From positions 310,001-374,000 of the forward strand of contig NZ_FRCN01000004.1 of assembly GCF_900142925.1 (NCBI RefSeq): DNA of 64,000 bases. The letters are read 5' to 3'. The stretch comes from Chitinophaga sp. CF418 (GTDB taxonomy: Bacteria > Bacteroidota > Bacteroidia > Chitinophagales > Chitinophagaceae). Positions within the stretch are counted from its first letter, which is position 1; every line of letters starts with the position of its first letter. This document shows, in pieces, positions 44,012-53,129 of this stretch. The position numbers and the translations under genes were made by a program. The notes under the pieces were generated by a model that was not told the DNA's origin, did not search any database, and worked only from the letters and a program-made list of their open reading frames with translations.

Positions 44012-44060
44012 AAGCCTTTCCCATTCTGTAGCCAGAATGGGAAGAATATCTAACCAATTG
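43993..44060 (-). repeat. Terminator-like hairpin plus degenerate tRNA 3'-end remnant (A copy)
   Basis: A stem CTTTCA...TGAAAG at 43993-44014 is followed by a GTAGCCAGAAT...TCTAACCAATTG block. Read on the minus strand it has a TTGGTTAGA element and a CTGGCTAC element, like the D-arm and acceptor end of a tRNA. It matches in order a second copy at 47803-47871. Confidence 0.4.
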
Positions 44061-44071
44061 TCACTAACTAA

Positions 44072-44950
44072 TTATCCCAGTAAAATTTTAATATGGAATA
44101 GTCTACTTTCTCCCTGATCATTATCAGCTACCAGATGCAGATACCAGCCATTGTCTGTAACTGCAGACAAGCAGACTCCTTCCAGCTTTTCACCTTTAAA
44201 TGCGGGATCTGCATCAGACAGATTAACAATGCCATCCAGCAAAATGTCTCCCTCATTTAGTTTCTGACTTATATTCTTGACCCATCCAATGTAACTATCC
44301 CCTATCACACCATCATCAAAAGTATTGCCGGTGTCTTCGCTTGAAAGAACCACCAGCAAAACATCTTCCTGTTCAATGTAGCACAACTCAGAAATGCCGG
44401 CAAAGCCAGCTAGTGAGAAAGGAATAATGAGTTTCGAAATGCTGATCGACACATCTTCCTGCCGTTGCCAAAAATCGGGAGTAGTTGTGATAAAGTTGTT
44501 GACAGGATTACTTTTATTCCCCCGGTTAGCTAGAATTAAATGAGGACCTACAATGGTAGCGCCTTCGACGTTGATTTCCGGAATCTGCTGAAGACGATTT
44601 ACAAATGGAGTATATGAGATATACTGCACTTTATTATCCCGCAGCCTCAACAATACAACTGTTTTTCTTTCTTTTGTCGCAGCCGACCCGAAAGCCAACA
44701 AGCTTTTTCCACCGTCAATATCAAGTATGACTGCCGTTTCCAGATCTGCCTTTTTTACTTTGGGTATCCGTTTTTCTTCATAATCAAAAAAGGGTACAGC
44801 ACTTACTTCATTGTAATTACTGTCGAGTACCAGCAGTTTATTAGCATCATCTCCTATGATGTACAGGTGGCCATTATAATAGTTAATGGAGGAGCCGGAA
44901 GGGTAATCACTTAGCAACAGGGATTTCAATAATGTTATAATAGCTTTCAA
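44072..44950 (-). CDS. DUF6929-like protein, probable beta-propeller
   Basis: The 292-residue frame shows repeated beta-strand blocks (INYYNGHLYIIGDDANKLLVLDS, LLAFGSAATKERKTVVLLRL, LLVVLSSEDTGNT) that fit a beta-propeller, and the overall pattern resembles DUF6929 proteins I recall. The apparent start is TTG at 44950; no in-frame ATG is seen near it. No signal peptide is visible and the function is unknown. It has no operon partner. Confidence 0.6.
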   Translation of the reverse strand: MKAIITLLKSLLLSDYPSGSSINYYNGHLYIIGDDANKLLVLDSNYNEVSAVPFFDYEEKRIPKVKKADLETAVILDIDGGKSLLAFGSAATKERKTVVLLRLRDNKVQYISYTPFVNRLQQIPEINVEGATIVGPHLILANRGNKSNPVNNFITTTPDFWQRQEDVSISISKLIIPFSLAGFAGISELCYIEQEDVLLVVLSSEDTGNTFDDGVIGDSYIGWVKNISQKLNEGDILLDGIVNLSDADPAFKGEKLEGVCLSAVTDNGWYLHLVADNDQGESRLFHIKILLG

Positions 44951-45253
44951 GATAATAGTGGTTTCAACTAATCTTAAATCTACGATCTTTTAACCGAATA
45001 TACGTTTCCAGGACAGGAAAGGAGCTTATAACGTTCAGCATTCTTTTTCCATACCATTTTATGTTGGTTCCAAGCTGGTTACCTGATCCTATCTGTCCGA
45101 TATGCTCAGTAAATGCGATTCAATTGACATATTTATATTTTTAGTTTACATGTCTAAATAACAGCATTTTATTACAAGGAACCTTCTAATAATATGTTTG
45201 AAACTGCTTATATTTGACCCGCTCATTTCAAATGAGGGAATTAAAAATAACTT
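44951..45253. other. AT-rich intergenic region with AlgI promoter-like elements
   Basis: No gene is seen. A TAnnTTTG-like element (TATATTTG) lies at 45209-45216 and a perfect 15-base palindrome CTCATTT-C-AAATGAG at 45222-45236, directly before the MBOAT start codon at 45254. Confidence 0.5.
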
Positions 45254-46693
45254 ATGCTATTCAACTCTTTATCCTTTGCCATATTCCTTCCCATTATATT
45301 TTTTTTATATTGGTTCGTTTTCAATAAGAAATTAATTTCTCAGAATTTTCTATTATTAATTTCCAGTTATTTCTTTTATGCTTGTTGGAGTTGGCATTTT
45401 ATGTTCCTGCTTCTTTTTTCAACGTTACTGGACTTTTACACTGGTCGCAAAATTGAGGCTGCGGAAAATATCGCACAAAGAAAATTTTGGCTATGGCTAA
45501 GTATAGTTATTAATCTGGGGTTTCTTGGCATATTTAAATACTATAACTTTTTCATAGAATCTTTTGCTGACGGGCTATCATTATTGGGCATTAAGATAAA
45601 CCCCTGGACACTTCAACTAGTCCTGCCCATTGGTATTTCATTCTACACTTTCCACGGTTTATCTTATGTAATTGACATTTATAAGAACAGAATAAAAGCA
45701 GAAAAGAACTTTGTTGAGTATGGTGTTTTCGTAAGTTTCTTTCCTCTTTTGGTAGCTGGCCCTATAGAACGGGCAACGCATCTCCTTCCCCAAATACAAC
45801 GCCGGCGAACGTTTGACTACTCCCAGGCGATAGACGGCATGAGGCAAATTTTATGGGGGCTTTTTAAAAAGCTGGTGATTGCTGATAATTGCGCTATGCT
45901 CGCGAATAATATATTCGATCATCCATCAGCTCATACTGGTAGCGAATTATTGCTCGGCGCCATCTTTTTTGCAATCCAGATATATGGCGATTTCTCCGGT
46001 TATTCAGACATCGCATTAGGCACCGCCCGGCTTTTTGGTATTGAGCTGCTAAAGAACTTTGCATATCCTTATTTTTCAAGAGATATAGCAGAATTCTGGA
46101 GAAGATGGCATATATCATTATCAAGCTGGTTCAGGGATTACCTCTATATTCCTTTAGGAGGCAGCAAGGGCGGTACATGGATGAAAGTAAGAAATACATT
46201 TATCATTTTTCTTGTCAGCGGTTTCTGGCATGGTGCCAATTGGACATTTATTATATGGGGAGGGTTAAATGCGCTATACATTATGCCATCTATTTTGCGG
46301 GGAACAAACCGTAATAATCTCGGTATAGTCGCCGAAAACAGGGTGCTACCGTCCGCAAAGGAATTTTTACAGATATTAACAACATTTGCGTTAACCGTGC
46401 TTGCATGGATTTTCTTTCGGTCCATTAATGTGGGCGAGGCCCTATTCTACTTATCGGGAATTTTCTCAAAAACACTGTTTATGAGGCCTGAGATTTCAGG
46501 TACTGCAAATATTATTTTGATCCTGACAGGTTTCTTTTTCATCGTTGAATGGATTGGGCGGCATAACAACTTTGCACTAAGTAATATTAGCAAATTGCCT
46601 TTGCCATTGCGATGGACATTTTATTTCGGATTGATCCTTCTGATGTTTATATACCAGGGGCAAGCTCAAACATTTATTTATTTTCAATTCTAA
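45254..46693 (+). CDS. MBOAT-family O-acyltransferase (AlgI-like)
   Basis: The 479-residue protein has about 12 membrane helices and the AlgI hallmarks: VLPIGISFYTFHGLSYVIDIY, the internal FAYPYFSRDIAEFWRRWHISLSSWFRDYLYIPLGG block, and the invariant histidine in SGFWHGANWTFIIWGG. These proteins carry acetyl groups across the membrane to acetylate exported polysaccharides. Its stop overlaps the start of an SGNH-like gene, and the pair is an established arrangement. Base composition is more AT-rich than the surrounding housekeeping genes. Confidence 0.93.
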   Translation: MLFNSLSFAIFLPIIFFLYWFVFNKKLISQNFLLLISSYFFYACWSWHFMFLLLFSTLLDFYTGRKIEAAENIAQRKFWLWLSIVINLGFLGIFKYYNFFIESFADGLSLLGIKINPWTLQLVLPIGISFYTFHGLSYVIDIYKNRIKAEKNFVEYGVFVSFFPLLVAGPIERATHLLPQIQRRRTFDYSQAIDGMRQILWGLFKKLVIADNCAMLANNIFDHPSAHTGSELLLGAIFFAIQIYGDFSGYSDIALGTARLFGIELLKNFAYPYFSRDIAEFWRRWHISLSSWFRDYLYIPLGGSKGGTWMKVRNTFIIFLVSGFWHGANWTFIIWGGLNALYIMPSILRGTNRNNLGIVAENRVLPSAKEFLQILTTFALTVLAWIFFRSINVGEALFYLSGIFSKTLFMRPEISGTANIILILTGFFFIVEWIGRHNNFALSNISKLPLPLRWTFYFGLILLMFIYQGQAQTFIYFQF

Positions 46694-47631
46694 TGAGAAA
46701 GTTCCTATTAAGGTTATTAGTATTCACACTTTTCTGTTGCATGGCTGGTGAGATTATCATCAGAGTTTTCAGACTTGTACCAGATGTACCGCAACGATTT
46801 GTTGACAAAACGGGTATTCAACGATATATTCCTGGACAACATGGTTATTTCACCCGGGCAACAGAACCATGGCATATCAATCAGTATGGATGGCTTGGAA
46901 TGGCAGACACAAAGAATGATACTCTTATCTCCATTATTGGTGATTCATATATTGAAAACATGATGAACCCTCGTTCTTGTAATCAGGGTTCTTTGCTCAA
47001 AGGATATATGCCTGATTATGGTTTTTTTGAAGCTGGCAGATCGGGAGTGAGCTTTATTGAAGCGATGGAAATATCCAATTTCCTGGATTCAACGATTCAT
47101 CCAAAGTATAATCTACTATATGTTAGTAACAGTGACTTCACCGAGAGCCTCACTAATAAAAAACGATTATCCGATATAGTTCAGATTGACTTGAAAAACA
47201 ATAAAATCCTTGTCGGAACATTAAAAAGTCCGAAGCTGAAAAAAATGCTGTATTCATGTAAGCTGCTATATTTTTTATATCTAAAATTTCCTGTTCTGGT
47301 GAATAAGGAGGATAAAGAAAAACATCAGCATACAGATGCGTCTTCTCAGCCTTTCGAAGAGCAGGATATCAATCAGCTTTTCCAATATTGCCAAAACCAT
47401 TATAAGATCAAAAAAACAATGTTAGTTTTTCATCCCGGTGCGGATAAGAGGGTGATTCAACTGGCGTCACAGTATGGGTTTAGAACAATTATTCTTGATT
47501 CCAGCCAAGATAAGAGGAGTTGGGCACTGAATGAGAATGATGGTCATTGGTCTTGTTATGGACATTCAAGGGTGGCTGAACAGGTGAATGAACAACTTTC
47601 TAAAATTATCATTGATTTAAAGGGGGAGTGA
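46693..47631 (+). CDS. SGNH-fold acetylation partner of AlgI-like protein
   Basis: From the ATG at 46693 the protein has 312 residues, beginning with an N-terminal membrane anchor (LRLLVFTLFCCMAGEIIIRVF). The SGNH features are the GDS block SIIGDSYIENM near residue 89 and a C-terminal NDGHWSCYGH with the catalytic Asp-x-x-His. It would transfer or remove acetyl groups on a secreted polysaccharide outside the membrane. It overlaps MBOAT by one base and ends before a terminator. Confidence 0.82.
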   Translation: MRKFLLRLLVFTLFCCMAGEIIIRVFRLVPDVPQRFVDKTGIQRYIPGQHGYFTRATEPWHINQYGWLGMADTKNDTLISIIGDSYIENMMNPRSCNQGSLLKGYMPDYGFFEAGRSGVSFIEAMEISNFLDSTIHPKYNLLYVSNSDFTESLTNKKRLSDIVQIDLKNNKILVGTLKSPKLKKMLYSCKLLYFLYLKFPVLVNKEDKEKHQHTDASSQPFEEQDINQLFQYCQNHYKIKKTMLVFHPGADKRVIQLASQYGFRTIILDSSQDKRSWALNENDGHWSCYGHSRVAEQVNEQLSKIIIDLKGE

Positions 47632-47644
47632 TAGAATATTTAAG

Positions 47645-47675
47645 AGCGAATTGGGAGGCCAATTCGCTTTTTTTT
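47645..47675 (+). terminator. Rho-independent terminator of the acetylation pair
   Basis: AGCGAATTGG and CCAATTCGCT flank a 4-base loop and are followed by a run of eight T. It is 14 bases after the SGNH stop codon. Confidence 0.88.
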
Positions 47676-47802
47676 ATCTCCTATTTTGTGGGGAGTTGGA
47701 TTCTGTTACTGAGTTTGACGTTTTCGGAAGATTTAGATGATGGTCAGGTTTTGATATCTTCCTTTACGTTTTCCATAAGCGAATATTGTTAATAAAAAAA
47801 CG

Positions 47803-47871
47803 GCTTTCAAGCGTCTGCCTGAAAGCCATTTTAATTTCGTAGCGAGAAAAGGAGAATTGTCTAACCAATTA
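47803..47871 (-). repeat. Terminator-like hairpin plus degenerate tRNA 3'-end remnant (B copy)
   Basis: GGCTTTCA...TGAAAGCC (47803-47828) precedes GTAGCGAGAAAAGG at 47840-47853. The 11 bases GTAGCGAGAAA are identical to the 3' end of the tRNA-Met gene 1.4 kb away. On the minus strand, a TTGGTTAGA D-arm-like piece is fused to a TTTTCTCGCTAC acceptor-like piece, so it looks like a deleted tRNA. It parallels the A copy at 43993-44060. Confidence 0.5.
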
Positions 47872-47897
47872 TTAGAGGACCATTCTCTTTACAGAGA

Positions 47898-49109
47898 TTA
47901 TCTCTCTGATAAAGGAAGCATTCCCCTTTGCCTCCATAGTGCTAGCACATCTTGTTTCACCCCACATTCCAACAGGATCTCTTCAAACTCTTCATCATTA
48001 TGTCCATCTATAGACCAATCGATAGCGTATGCAGCAAAATCTTCAGCAACTTCTATTTTACCAAAAAGTTTACTTTCCGTTAAAATAGCGCAAGCTTTTC
48101 GTAGCATCACACTTCCAGGGTCCATGTCATCATTTTCATCCATCATCTGTTCGAGCAAAACAAAAAGATCCTCAAAAGGTGTTATGTCTACACCAGGACC
48201 ACCATACTTATCATTGATAAAAGGAAAATCACCACGCTGCATTTTTTCCTCAATATCCTGAGCCGATTGCCATGACAAAAGCGGATGGTAATTATCCCCT
48301 AAATGATAATATAACTCAAGAAGAGCAATCGGTGCCTGTATATCCTGATGCGTTAGAACTTCAACTATTGCACTTGCCATAGCAGATGCAAGTTTGCCTA
48401 TAAGCGTGGATAAATCAAGATTCTCTCTATTCCTGCAATAACTGAGCTGACTCTTTCCGTCTTCAAAAAATGTTCTGATCTTGTCAAGAACGCCGGTTTC
48501 ACCATAAGTATATTCGTTACGAGAAGTATACTTCCCTAAACCCGGCATAATATTGATACTGGAAGACCTATCAATTCTATCACCTTCATATTCAAAACGT
48601 CTGACGACAACAAAAAAAGAGGAGTCACTATTTTTAAGCTCTCTGACTATCTCATTCTTTGACAGATTGAAATATACAGGAGCCCCACCACCAGAATTTA
48701 CGGTCAGGCTTTGAAACATGATCTTCTTTCCATCCTGAAAAACCATTCGCTTGAATACAGAGGGTATACCTGTACTAACATTGAATTCTAAATATTCTAC
48801 ATCGTCGTCATTATATATATAACAGCCTTGCCAACCTACCTGATTATACTCATACTCCAATTTTAAATAACAAGGAAATCCTTCTGCATTTAATCCATAT
48901 TCATACAAAGTATCCTGTTTCAACTCAGCCCTATCTTCCATCAATGGGCCACCACCAGGAAATGATGTCCAATCAAATTTCTCCAGGTTATATCGACTAC
49001 TGGCTGCATACAGAATAGTTTTTACCTGCTCTCTGTAATGGCTAATAAGGTAAAACCTGTCAAAAGCAGACTCCCACCTTTGGAATAAGTCATCAAGTAG
49101 TTTTTCCAT
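47898..49109 (-). CDS. Hypothetical protein of 403 residues
   Basis: The protein is soluble, acidic and has no signal peptide or membrane helix. It has a start like LDDLFQRWESAFDRFYLISHYREQ, a central beta-rich region, and a C-terminal helical part (DMDPGSVMLRKACAILTESKLFG). I do not recognise the family. It lies between the acetylation pair and tRNA-Met, in the AT-rich section, and could be accessory DNA. Confidence 0.65.
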   Translation of the reverse strand: MEKLLDDLFQRWESAFDRFYLISHYREQVKTILYAASSRYNLEKFDWTSFPGGGPLMEDRAELKQDTLYEYGLNAEGFPCYLKLEYEYNQVGWQGCYIYNDDDVEYLEFNVSTGIPSVFKRMVFQDGKKIMFQSLTVNSGGGAPVYFNLSKNEIVRELKNSDSSFFVVVRRFEYEGDRIDRSSSINIMPGLGKYTSRNEYTYGETGVLDKIRTFFEDGKSQLSYCRNRENLDLSTLIGKLASAMASAIVEVLTHQDIQAPIALLELYYHLGDNYHPLLSWQSAQDIEEKMQRGDFPFINDKYGGPGVDITPFEDLFVLLEQMMDENDDMDPGSVMLRKACAILTESKLFGKIEVAEDFAAYAIDWSIDGHNDEEFEEILLECGVKQDVLALWRQRGMLPLSER

Positions 49110-49229
49110 GTTGCAAAAAATAGGAATGAGGTATTATAATGAGAATGTCTTGTCAAAATTGTCAACGCTATGATAAATTTTGGGATGTGGGGAACAATAA
49201 ACCAATATGAATTTACCCCACCAAAACAA

Positions 49230-49262
49230 AAAGGCTTTTAGAGAAATCCTCTAAAAGCCTTT
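49230..49262 (-). terminator. Terminator of the tRNA-Met gene
   Basis: AAAGGCTTTTAGAG and CTCTAAAAGCCTTT flank a 5-base loop. On the minus strand the hairpin follows the tRNA 3' end by 9 bases and ends in a T-rich run. Confidence 0.85.
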
Positions 49263-49271
49263 GCCATGTTG

Positions 49272-49345
49272 TAGCGAGAAAGGGAGTTGAACCCTTGACC
49301 TCAGGGTTATGAATCCTGCGCTCTAACCGCCTGAGCTACCTCGCC
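49272..49345 (-). tRNA. tRNA-Met (CAT anticodon)
   Basis: On the minus strand the gene starts GGCGAGGTAGCTCAG and ends TTTCTCGCTA. The acceptor stem pairs over seven positions with two G-T pairs, the anticodon loop is TTCATAA with CAT anticodon, and the T arm AAGGGTTCAACTCCCTT is complete. The CCA end is not encoded. One mismatch (A-C) is seen at the base of the anticodon loop. It is followed by its own terminator. Confidence 0.95.
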
Positions 49346-49439
49346 ATATTTCCACCGCTCCACTCGTCCAAAACGGGAGTGCAAAGATAATAGGGAATTT
49401 CCTAAAAGCCAAGAGCTACCCTTAAAAAGTTTCTAATAT

Positions 49440-51569
49440 TTAATAAGCTAACAATTCTTTCATCGCAGCTGCTACCTTTTCAGGATTCGGGAGCATGGCA
49501 TTTTCCAGTATGGTATTGATCGGCACTGCCGGCAGGTCAAGGGCTCCCAGTGTAAACACCGGTGCGTCCAATGATTTGAAACAGGTACGTTGAATCCGTC
49601 CAGCCAATGCCTGTGCGAAGGAATTGTTCAGCTGCTCTTCTGTTAAGATGAGCACCTTGCCATGTTTTTTAACTGTGGTAAAGACCAGTTCTTCATCCAG
49701 CGGGAATAAGGAACGCAGGTCAATGATCTCTACCTGACCAGGGAAACTGGCGGCTGCTGCCTGTGCCCAGTATACGCCCATACCATAGGTGATAACGCAG
49801 AGCGTATCTCCTTTTTTCAGGTCACGGGGATGGGACTGTTGTACGATCCTGCCTTTACCAAGTGGCAATACGTAATCAGCGTCCGGCTCTACTGTGATAG
49901 CGCCCTGTGTACCAGGCACTTTGCTCCAGTAAAGACCTTTGTGTTCCAGCATGACCACGGGATTGGGATCAAGGAAGGCTGCCTTCATCAGCCCTTTCAT
50001 ATCGGCTGCATTGGAAGGATATACTACTTTGATGCCTTTGACGGTCAGCAGGGTTGATTCCACGCTACCGGAATGGTAAGGTCCGCCACCACCATATGCG
50101 CCAATAGGAACGCGTATAAGTGTCTGCACGGGGAACTTCCCATTGCTCAGGTAACAGGATTTGGAGATCTCGGTCACCAGCTGGTTAAAGCCGGGATATA
50201 TATAGTCAGCAAACTGGATCTCTACTATGGGTTTGACGCCCACAGCGGAAAGGCCGGCGGTCGAACCAACGATATAAGCTTCCTGGATGGCAGTATTGTA
50301 TACCCTGTTATCACCAAATTTTTCCGCCAGCGTAGCTGCCTCCCGGAATACGCCTCCGAGTCTGCGACCTACGTCCTGACCAAAAAAGATAGCTTCGGGG
50401 AACTGCTGAAGGATCTCCTCTACCGCGTGCAGGGCGGCATCTACCATCATAACCTTATTACCGTTGGAAGGGAACCTGTTACCTTTTTCAGCGGTAACAG
50501 CTGCCGGAGCAAAGACATGATCGGCTACTGAATCAACAGTAGGATCCGATGCTTCTTTTGCCCGGTCGAATTCGAGACTGATATATTTTGGGGTGTCTGA
50601 CTCTATTGCCAATAGATCCTTCTCCGGCACTCCTATCTCCAGCAGCCGCTGCCTCAGCAGTGGTTTAGGATCCTTTGCTGCGTGCAGCGCCAAATCCTCT
50701 TCGGTGCGGTACCATTCTTTTCGTACGCCGGATGTATGATGCCCTAACAAAGGCACACAGGCATGTACCAGGATAGGCTTCCGCTCCTGGCGCACATAGC
50801 CGATAGCAGCGCCCATTGCATGAAAGCACTCCTCGAAATTGCTACCATCCACACGCATACGTTCCATGCCTTTAAAGCCGGCTGCATATTCATAAGCATC
50901 CATTACACGGGTTTCCTCTGCACTGGCTGAAATCCCCCATTCATTGTCCTGTACGAGGTAAATAATAGGCAATTCCCATAATACGGCACTCTGCCAGGCC
51001 TCACTTACCTCTCCTTCTGTTACGCTGCCATCACCCAGGGAACAAAGCACTACCGGCGCTTCACCTTTGGGTCCCGTCCTTAAGGACGCAGCCCCTATCT
51101 TTTCCAGGTAGCGGATGCCTTGCGCCATGCCGGTAGAAGGGATCACCTGCATACCTGTAGCACTGCTCTGATGTGGGATGCAGGGCTTCTCAGGATCCAG
51201 ACTGCTGGGATGACTGTAGTAGGAACGTCCGCCGGAGGCAGGGTCATCCCTTTTGGCCAGCAGCTGCAGCATCAGTTCATACGGCGTAAAGCCCATAGCC
51301 AGGAGCATGCTATCATCCCTGTAATAAGGACTGGCATAATCCCAGGGGCTCAGCTGCATGCCTGCAGCGATCTGAATGGCCTCATGACCGCGGGAAGTAG
51401 AATGTACATATTTGCAGATATTGCGGTTCGCTTCGTAGATGGCGGCCATCTCAACGGCCTGACACATGAAACGGTAAGCCTTGAGTAGTGTGACCTGTTT
51501 GCCGGAAGACCGCTCCTTACCGGGAACAGCAGCTTTAAAAGTTGGAACACTTATACTATCTTTAAACAC
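49440..51569 (-). CDS. Fused E1 alpha/beta 2-oxo acid dehydrogenase component
   Basis: The 709-residue protein joins the E1 alpha subunit (residues 25-320) to E1 beta (from about 370). Alpha has STSRGHEAIQIAAG and the thiamine-diphosphate motif LGDGSVTEGEVSEAW...DNEWGIS at about 179-213. Beta has GQDVGRRLGGVFREA, PIVEIQFADYIYPG and ITYGMGVYWA. It matches Bacteroidota branched-chain or acetoin-type E1 fusions. It starts with GTG at 51569, and E2/E3 genes are not nearby. It is divergent from MarR across a palindrome. Confidence 0.92.
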   Translation of the reverse strand: MFKDSISVPTFKAAVPGKERSSGKQVTLLKAYRFMCQAVEMAAIYEANRNICKYVHSTSRGHEAIQIAAGMQLSPWDYASPYYRDDSMLLAMGFTPYELMLQLLAKRDDPASGGRSYYSHPSSLDPEKPCIPHQSSATGMQVIPSTGMAQGIRYLEKIGAASLRTGPKGEAPVVLCSLGDGSVTEGEVSEAWQSAVLWELPIIYLVQDNEWGISASAEETRVMDAYEYAAGFKGMERMRVDGSNFEECFHAMGAAIGYVRQERKPILVHACVPLLGHHTSGVRKEWYRTEEDLALHAAKDPKPLLRQRLLEIGVPEKDLLAIESDTPKYISLEFDRAKEASDPTVDSVADHVFAPAAVTAEKGNRFPSNGNKVMMVDAALHAVEEILQQFPEAIFFGQDVGRRLGGVFREAATLAEKFGDNRVYNTAIQEAYIVGSTAGLSAVGVKPIVEIQFADYIYPGFNQLVTEISKSCYLSNGKFPVQTLIRVPIGAYGGGGPYHSGSVESTLLTVKGIKVVYPSNAADMKGLMKAAFLDPNPVVMLEHKGLYWSKVPGTQGAITVEPDADYVLPLGKGRIVQQSHPRDLKKGDTLCVITYGMGVYWAQAAAASFPGQVEIIDLRSLFPLDEELVFTTVKKHGKVLILTEEQLNNSFAQALAGRIQRTCFKSLDAPVFTLGALDLPAVPINTILENAMLPNPEKVAAAMKELLAY

Positions 51570-51602
51570 GTAAGAATTGTTTTGGTGTGTGACTCTTTTT
51601 TT

Positions 51603-51620
51603 TAGTTGCTAAAGCAACTA
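51603..51620. promoter_or_regulatory. Palindromic operator candidate for MarR regulator
   Basis: TAGTTGC and GCAACTA flank four bases, a perfect inverted repeat in the 73-base gap between the E1 and MarR start codons. MarR dimers typically bind such sites to control divergent genes. Confidence 0.6.
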
Positions 51621-51642
51621 TTGCTATTGCAAATTAACAAAT

Positions 51643-52077
51643 ATGACTGATACTTTTGTAAGCAATCCGTCTTTTTTTAAGTTGGACGCTACCTTAAAAC
51701 GGATACGGAATTACTGGCAAAAAACCTTTGACGCCCACAAAAAAGATATTACCGTAGACCAGTGGTTACTGATAGAAAACCTCTATAAGCACAAGAAAAT
51801 CACGCATAATGAGCTTGCCAAAGTGACTTCAAAGGACATTACTACAGTATCCCGCATCATTGAACTACTGGTGAAAAAGGAACTGGTGGTCAGAGAAGGC
51901 TCCCCGCATGACCGTCGTAAGGTATTCCTTCAGCTGACGGCCAAAGGTTCGGAAAAGTATAAGGATGTGAGACCCCTGGTATTGGAAATGCGAAAAACGG
52001 GATGGACAGGATTGACTGAAAGTGATTATTCTGAGTTAACGAGGATACTTGATGTGATCTACAATAATATTCCCTGA
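51643..52077 (+). CDS. MarR-family transcription regulator
   Basis: The 144-residue protein has the winged-helix core of MarR: ITVDQWLLIENLYKHKKITHNELAKVTSKDITTVSRIIELLVKKELVVREGSPHDRRKVFLQLTAKG, with helix boundary residues intact. It is divergent from the E1 dehydrogenase with a palindrome between them, so I infer that it represses E1 and itself. The ligand may be a branched-chain acid or aromatic compound. Confidence 0.92.
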   Translation: MTDTFVSNPSFFKLDATLKRIRNYWQKTFDAHKKDITVDQWLLIENLYKHKKITHNELAKVTSKDITTVSRIIELLVKKELVVREGSPHDRRKVFLQLTAKGSEKYKDVRPLVLEMRKTGWTGLTESDYSELTRILDVIYNNIP

Positions 52078-52454
52078 TAACCATCATCGTGAATTGAAGA
52101 CTACGCTGGTCCTGACTATGAATGTTACCATCTGAAATCTGTCATTAACGTAAGCTATCTGCCAACACCTTCATCTAACCACTGAAATTTCCCGGATAGT
52201 AGTTTTGTTCTGCCAGTTTAGATAATTACCGCATGTGTATGCGGCAGGCAGGTTATTGTTCATAACAATGCTCAACGCAAGCACATTCTGTTATGTTATA
52301 AAGGTCTGGAAGTATATGAGTTCATATAAAACAAGAACACTTAGCACAAACACGAACCGCTACGCTATAGCGATATAGAAGGATAATAGTTCACATAAAA
52401 TAAAAACGCTTAACACAACAGTTTGCGTTAAGCGTTCCTTATAATTGCTTGCAC
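52078..52454. other. Intergenic region with decayed direct repeat
   Basis: No gene is seen. Two imperfect copies of a sequence starting GTTCATATAAAACAA (52318-52353 and 52388-52420) lie 70 bases apart. The FAH gene terminator forms the end of the region. Confidence 0.5.
52405..52436 (-). terminator. Terminator of the FAH-family gene
   Basis: AACGCTTAAC and GTTAAGCGTT flank a 12-base loop. On the minus strand it is followed by TTTTTATTTTA, 19 bases past the FAH stop. Confidence 0.8.
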
Positions 52455-53066
52455 TTATTTTATCATGAATTCCAGCAGGCTGTCATTTTCGATAAATGCT
52501 TCCAGCGTATCCCCTATCTCAACCGGGCCCACGCCGGCAGGTGTGCCGGTAAATACAAGGTCACCGATATTCAGGGTGAAGAATTTTGAGATGTAGGCGA
52601 TAAGGAAATCAAACGAGAACAACAGGTCTTTGGTATTCCCCTGCTGCATCAGTTCCTTATTCTTATAGAGACAGAAATTGATATCTTTCTTGTCGAGCTC
52701 CGGTGTAATAGGAATAAACTGCCCCACCACAGCGGAATTGTCAAAAGCTTTGGCGATCTCCCACGGCAATCCCTTCTGCTTCTGCTTATCCTGCAGATCG
52801 CGGGCGGTAAAGTCAATGCCGACACCTATCTGATCATAATATTTATCCGCAAATTTCTCCTGGATATGTTTACCGTTCTTGCTGATACGCAATACCAACT
52901 CACATTCGTAGTGAAGATTGTCGGTAAACTCAGGATAGTAGAACGGATGATTGTTCTGTAACAATGCATTCTTCGGCTTCATGAAAATCACTGGTTCGGT
53001 TGGCACCTCATTTTTCAGTTCCTTTGCATGATCAGCATAATTTCTTCCGACACAAATAATTTTCAT
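52455..53066 (-). CDS. Fumarylacetoacetate hydrolase-family protein
   Basis: The 203-residue protein has the FAH fold core: IICVGRNYADHAKELKNEVPTEPVIFMKPKNAL, YECELVLRI (metal-binding Glu pair), and the end NIGDLVFTGTPAGVGPVEIGDTLEAFI. The family includes C-C hydrolases and decarboxylases of 2-keto acids; the exact substrate is unknown. It is the last gene in the prs-rplY-pth minus-strand group, 63 bases after pth. Confidence 0.93.
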   Translation of the reverse strand: MKIICVGRNYADHAKELKNEVPTEPVIFMKPKNALLQNNHPFYYPEFTDNLHYECELVLRISKNGKHIQEKFADKYYDQIGVGIDFTARDLQDKQKQKGLPWEIAKAFDNSAVVGQFIPITPELDKKDINFCLYKNKELMQQGNTKDLLFSFDFLIAYISKFFTLNIGDLVFTGTPAGVGPVEIGDTLEAFIENDSLLEFMIK

Positions 53067-53129
53067 GATAGATTTTTCTTGGTTTTAAGGTTAAATGAAC
53101 GGATCATATCAGATTTCGTAAATTTATTA

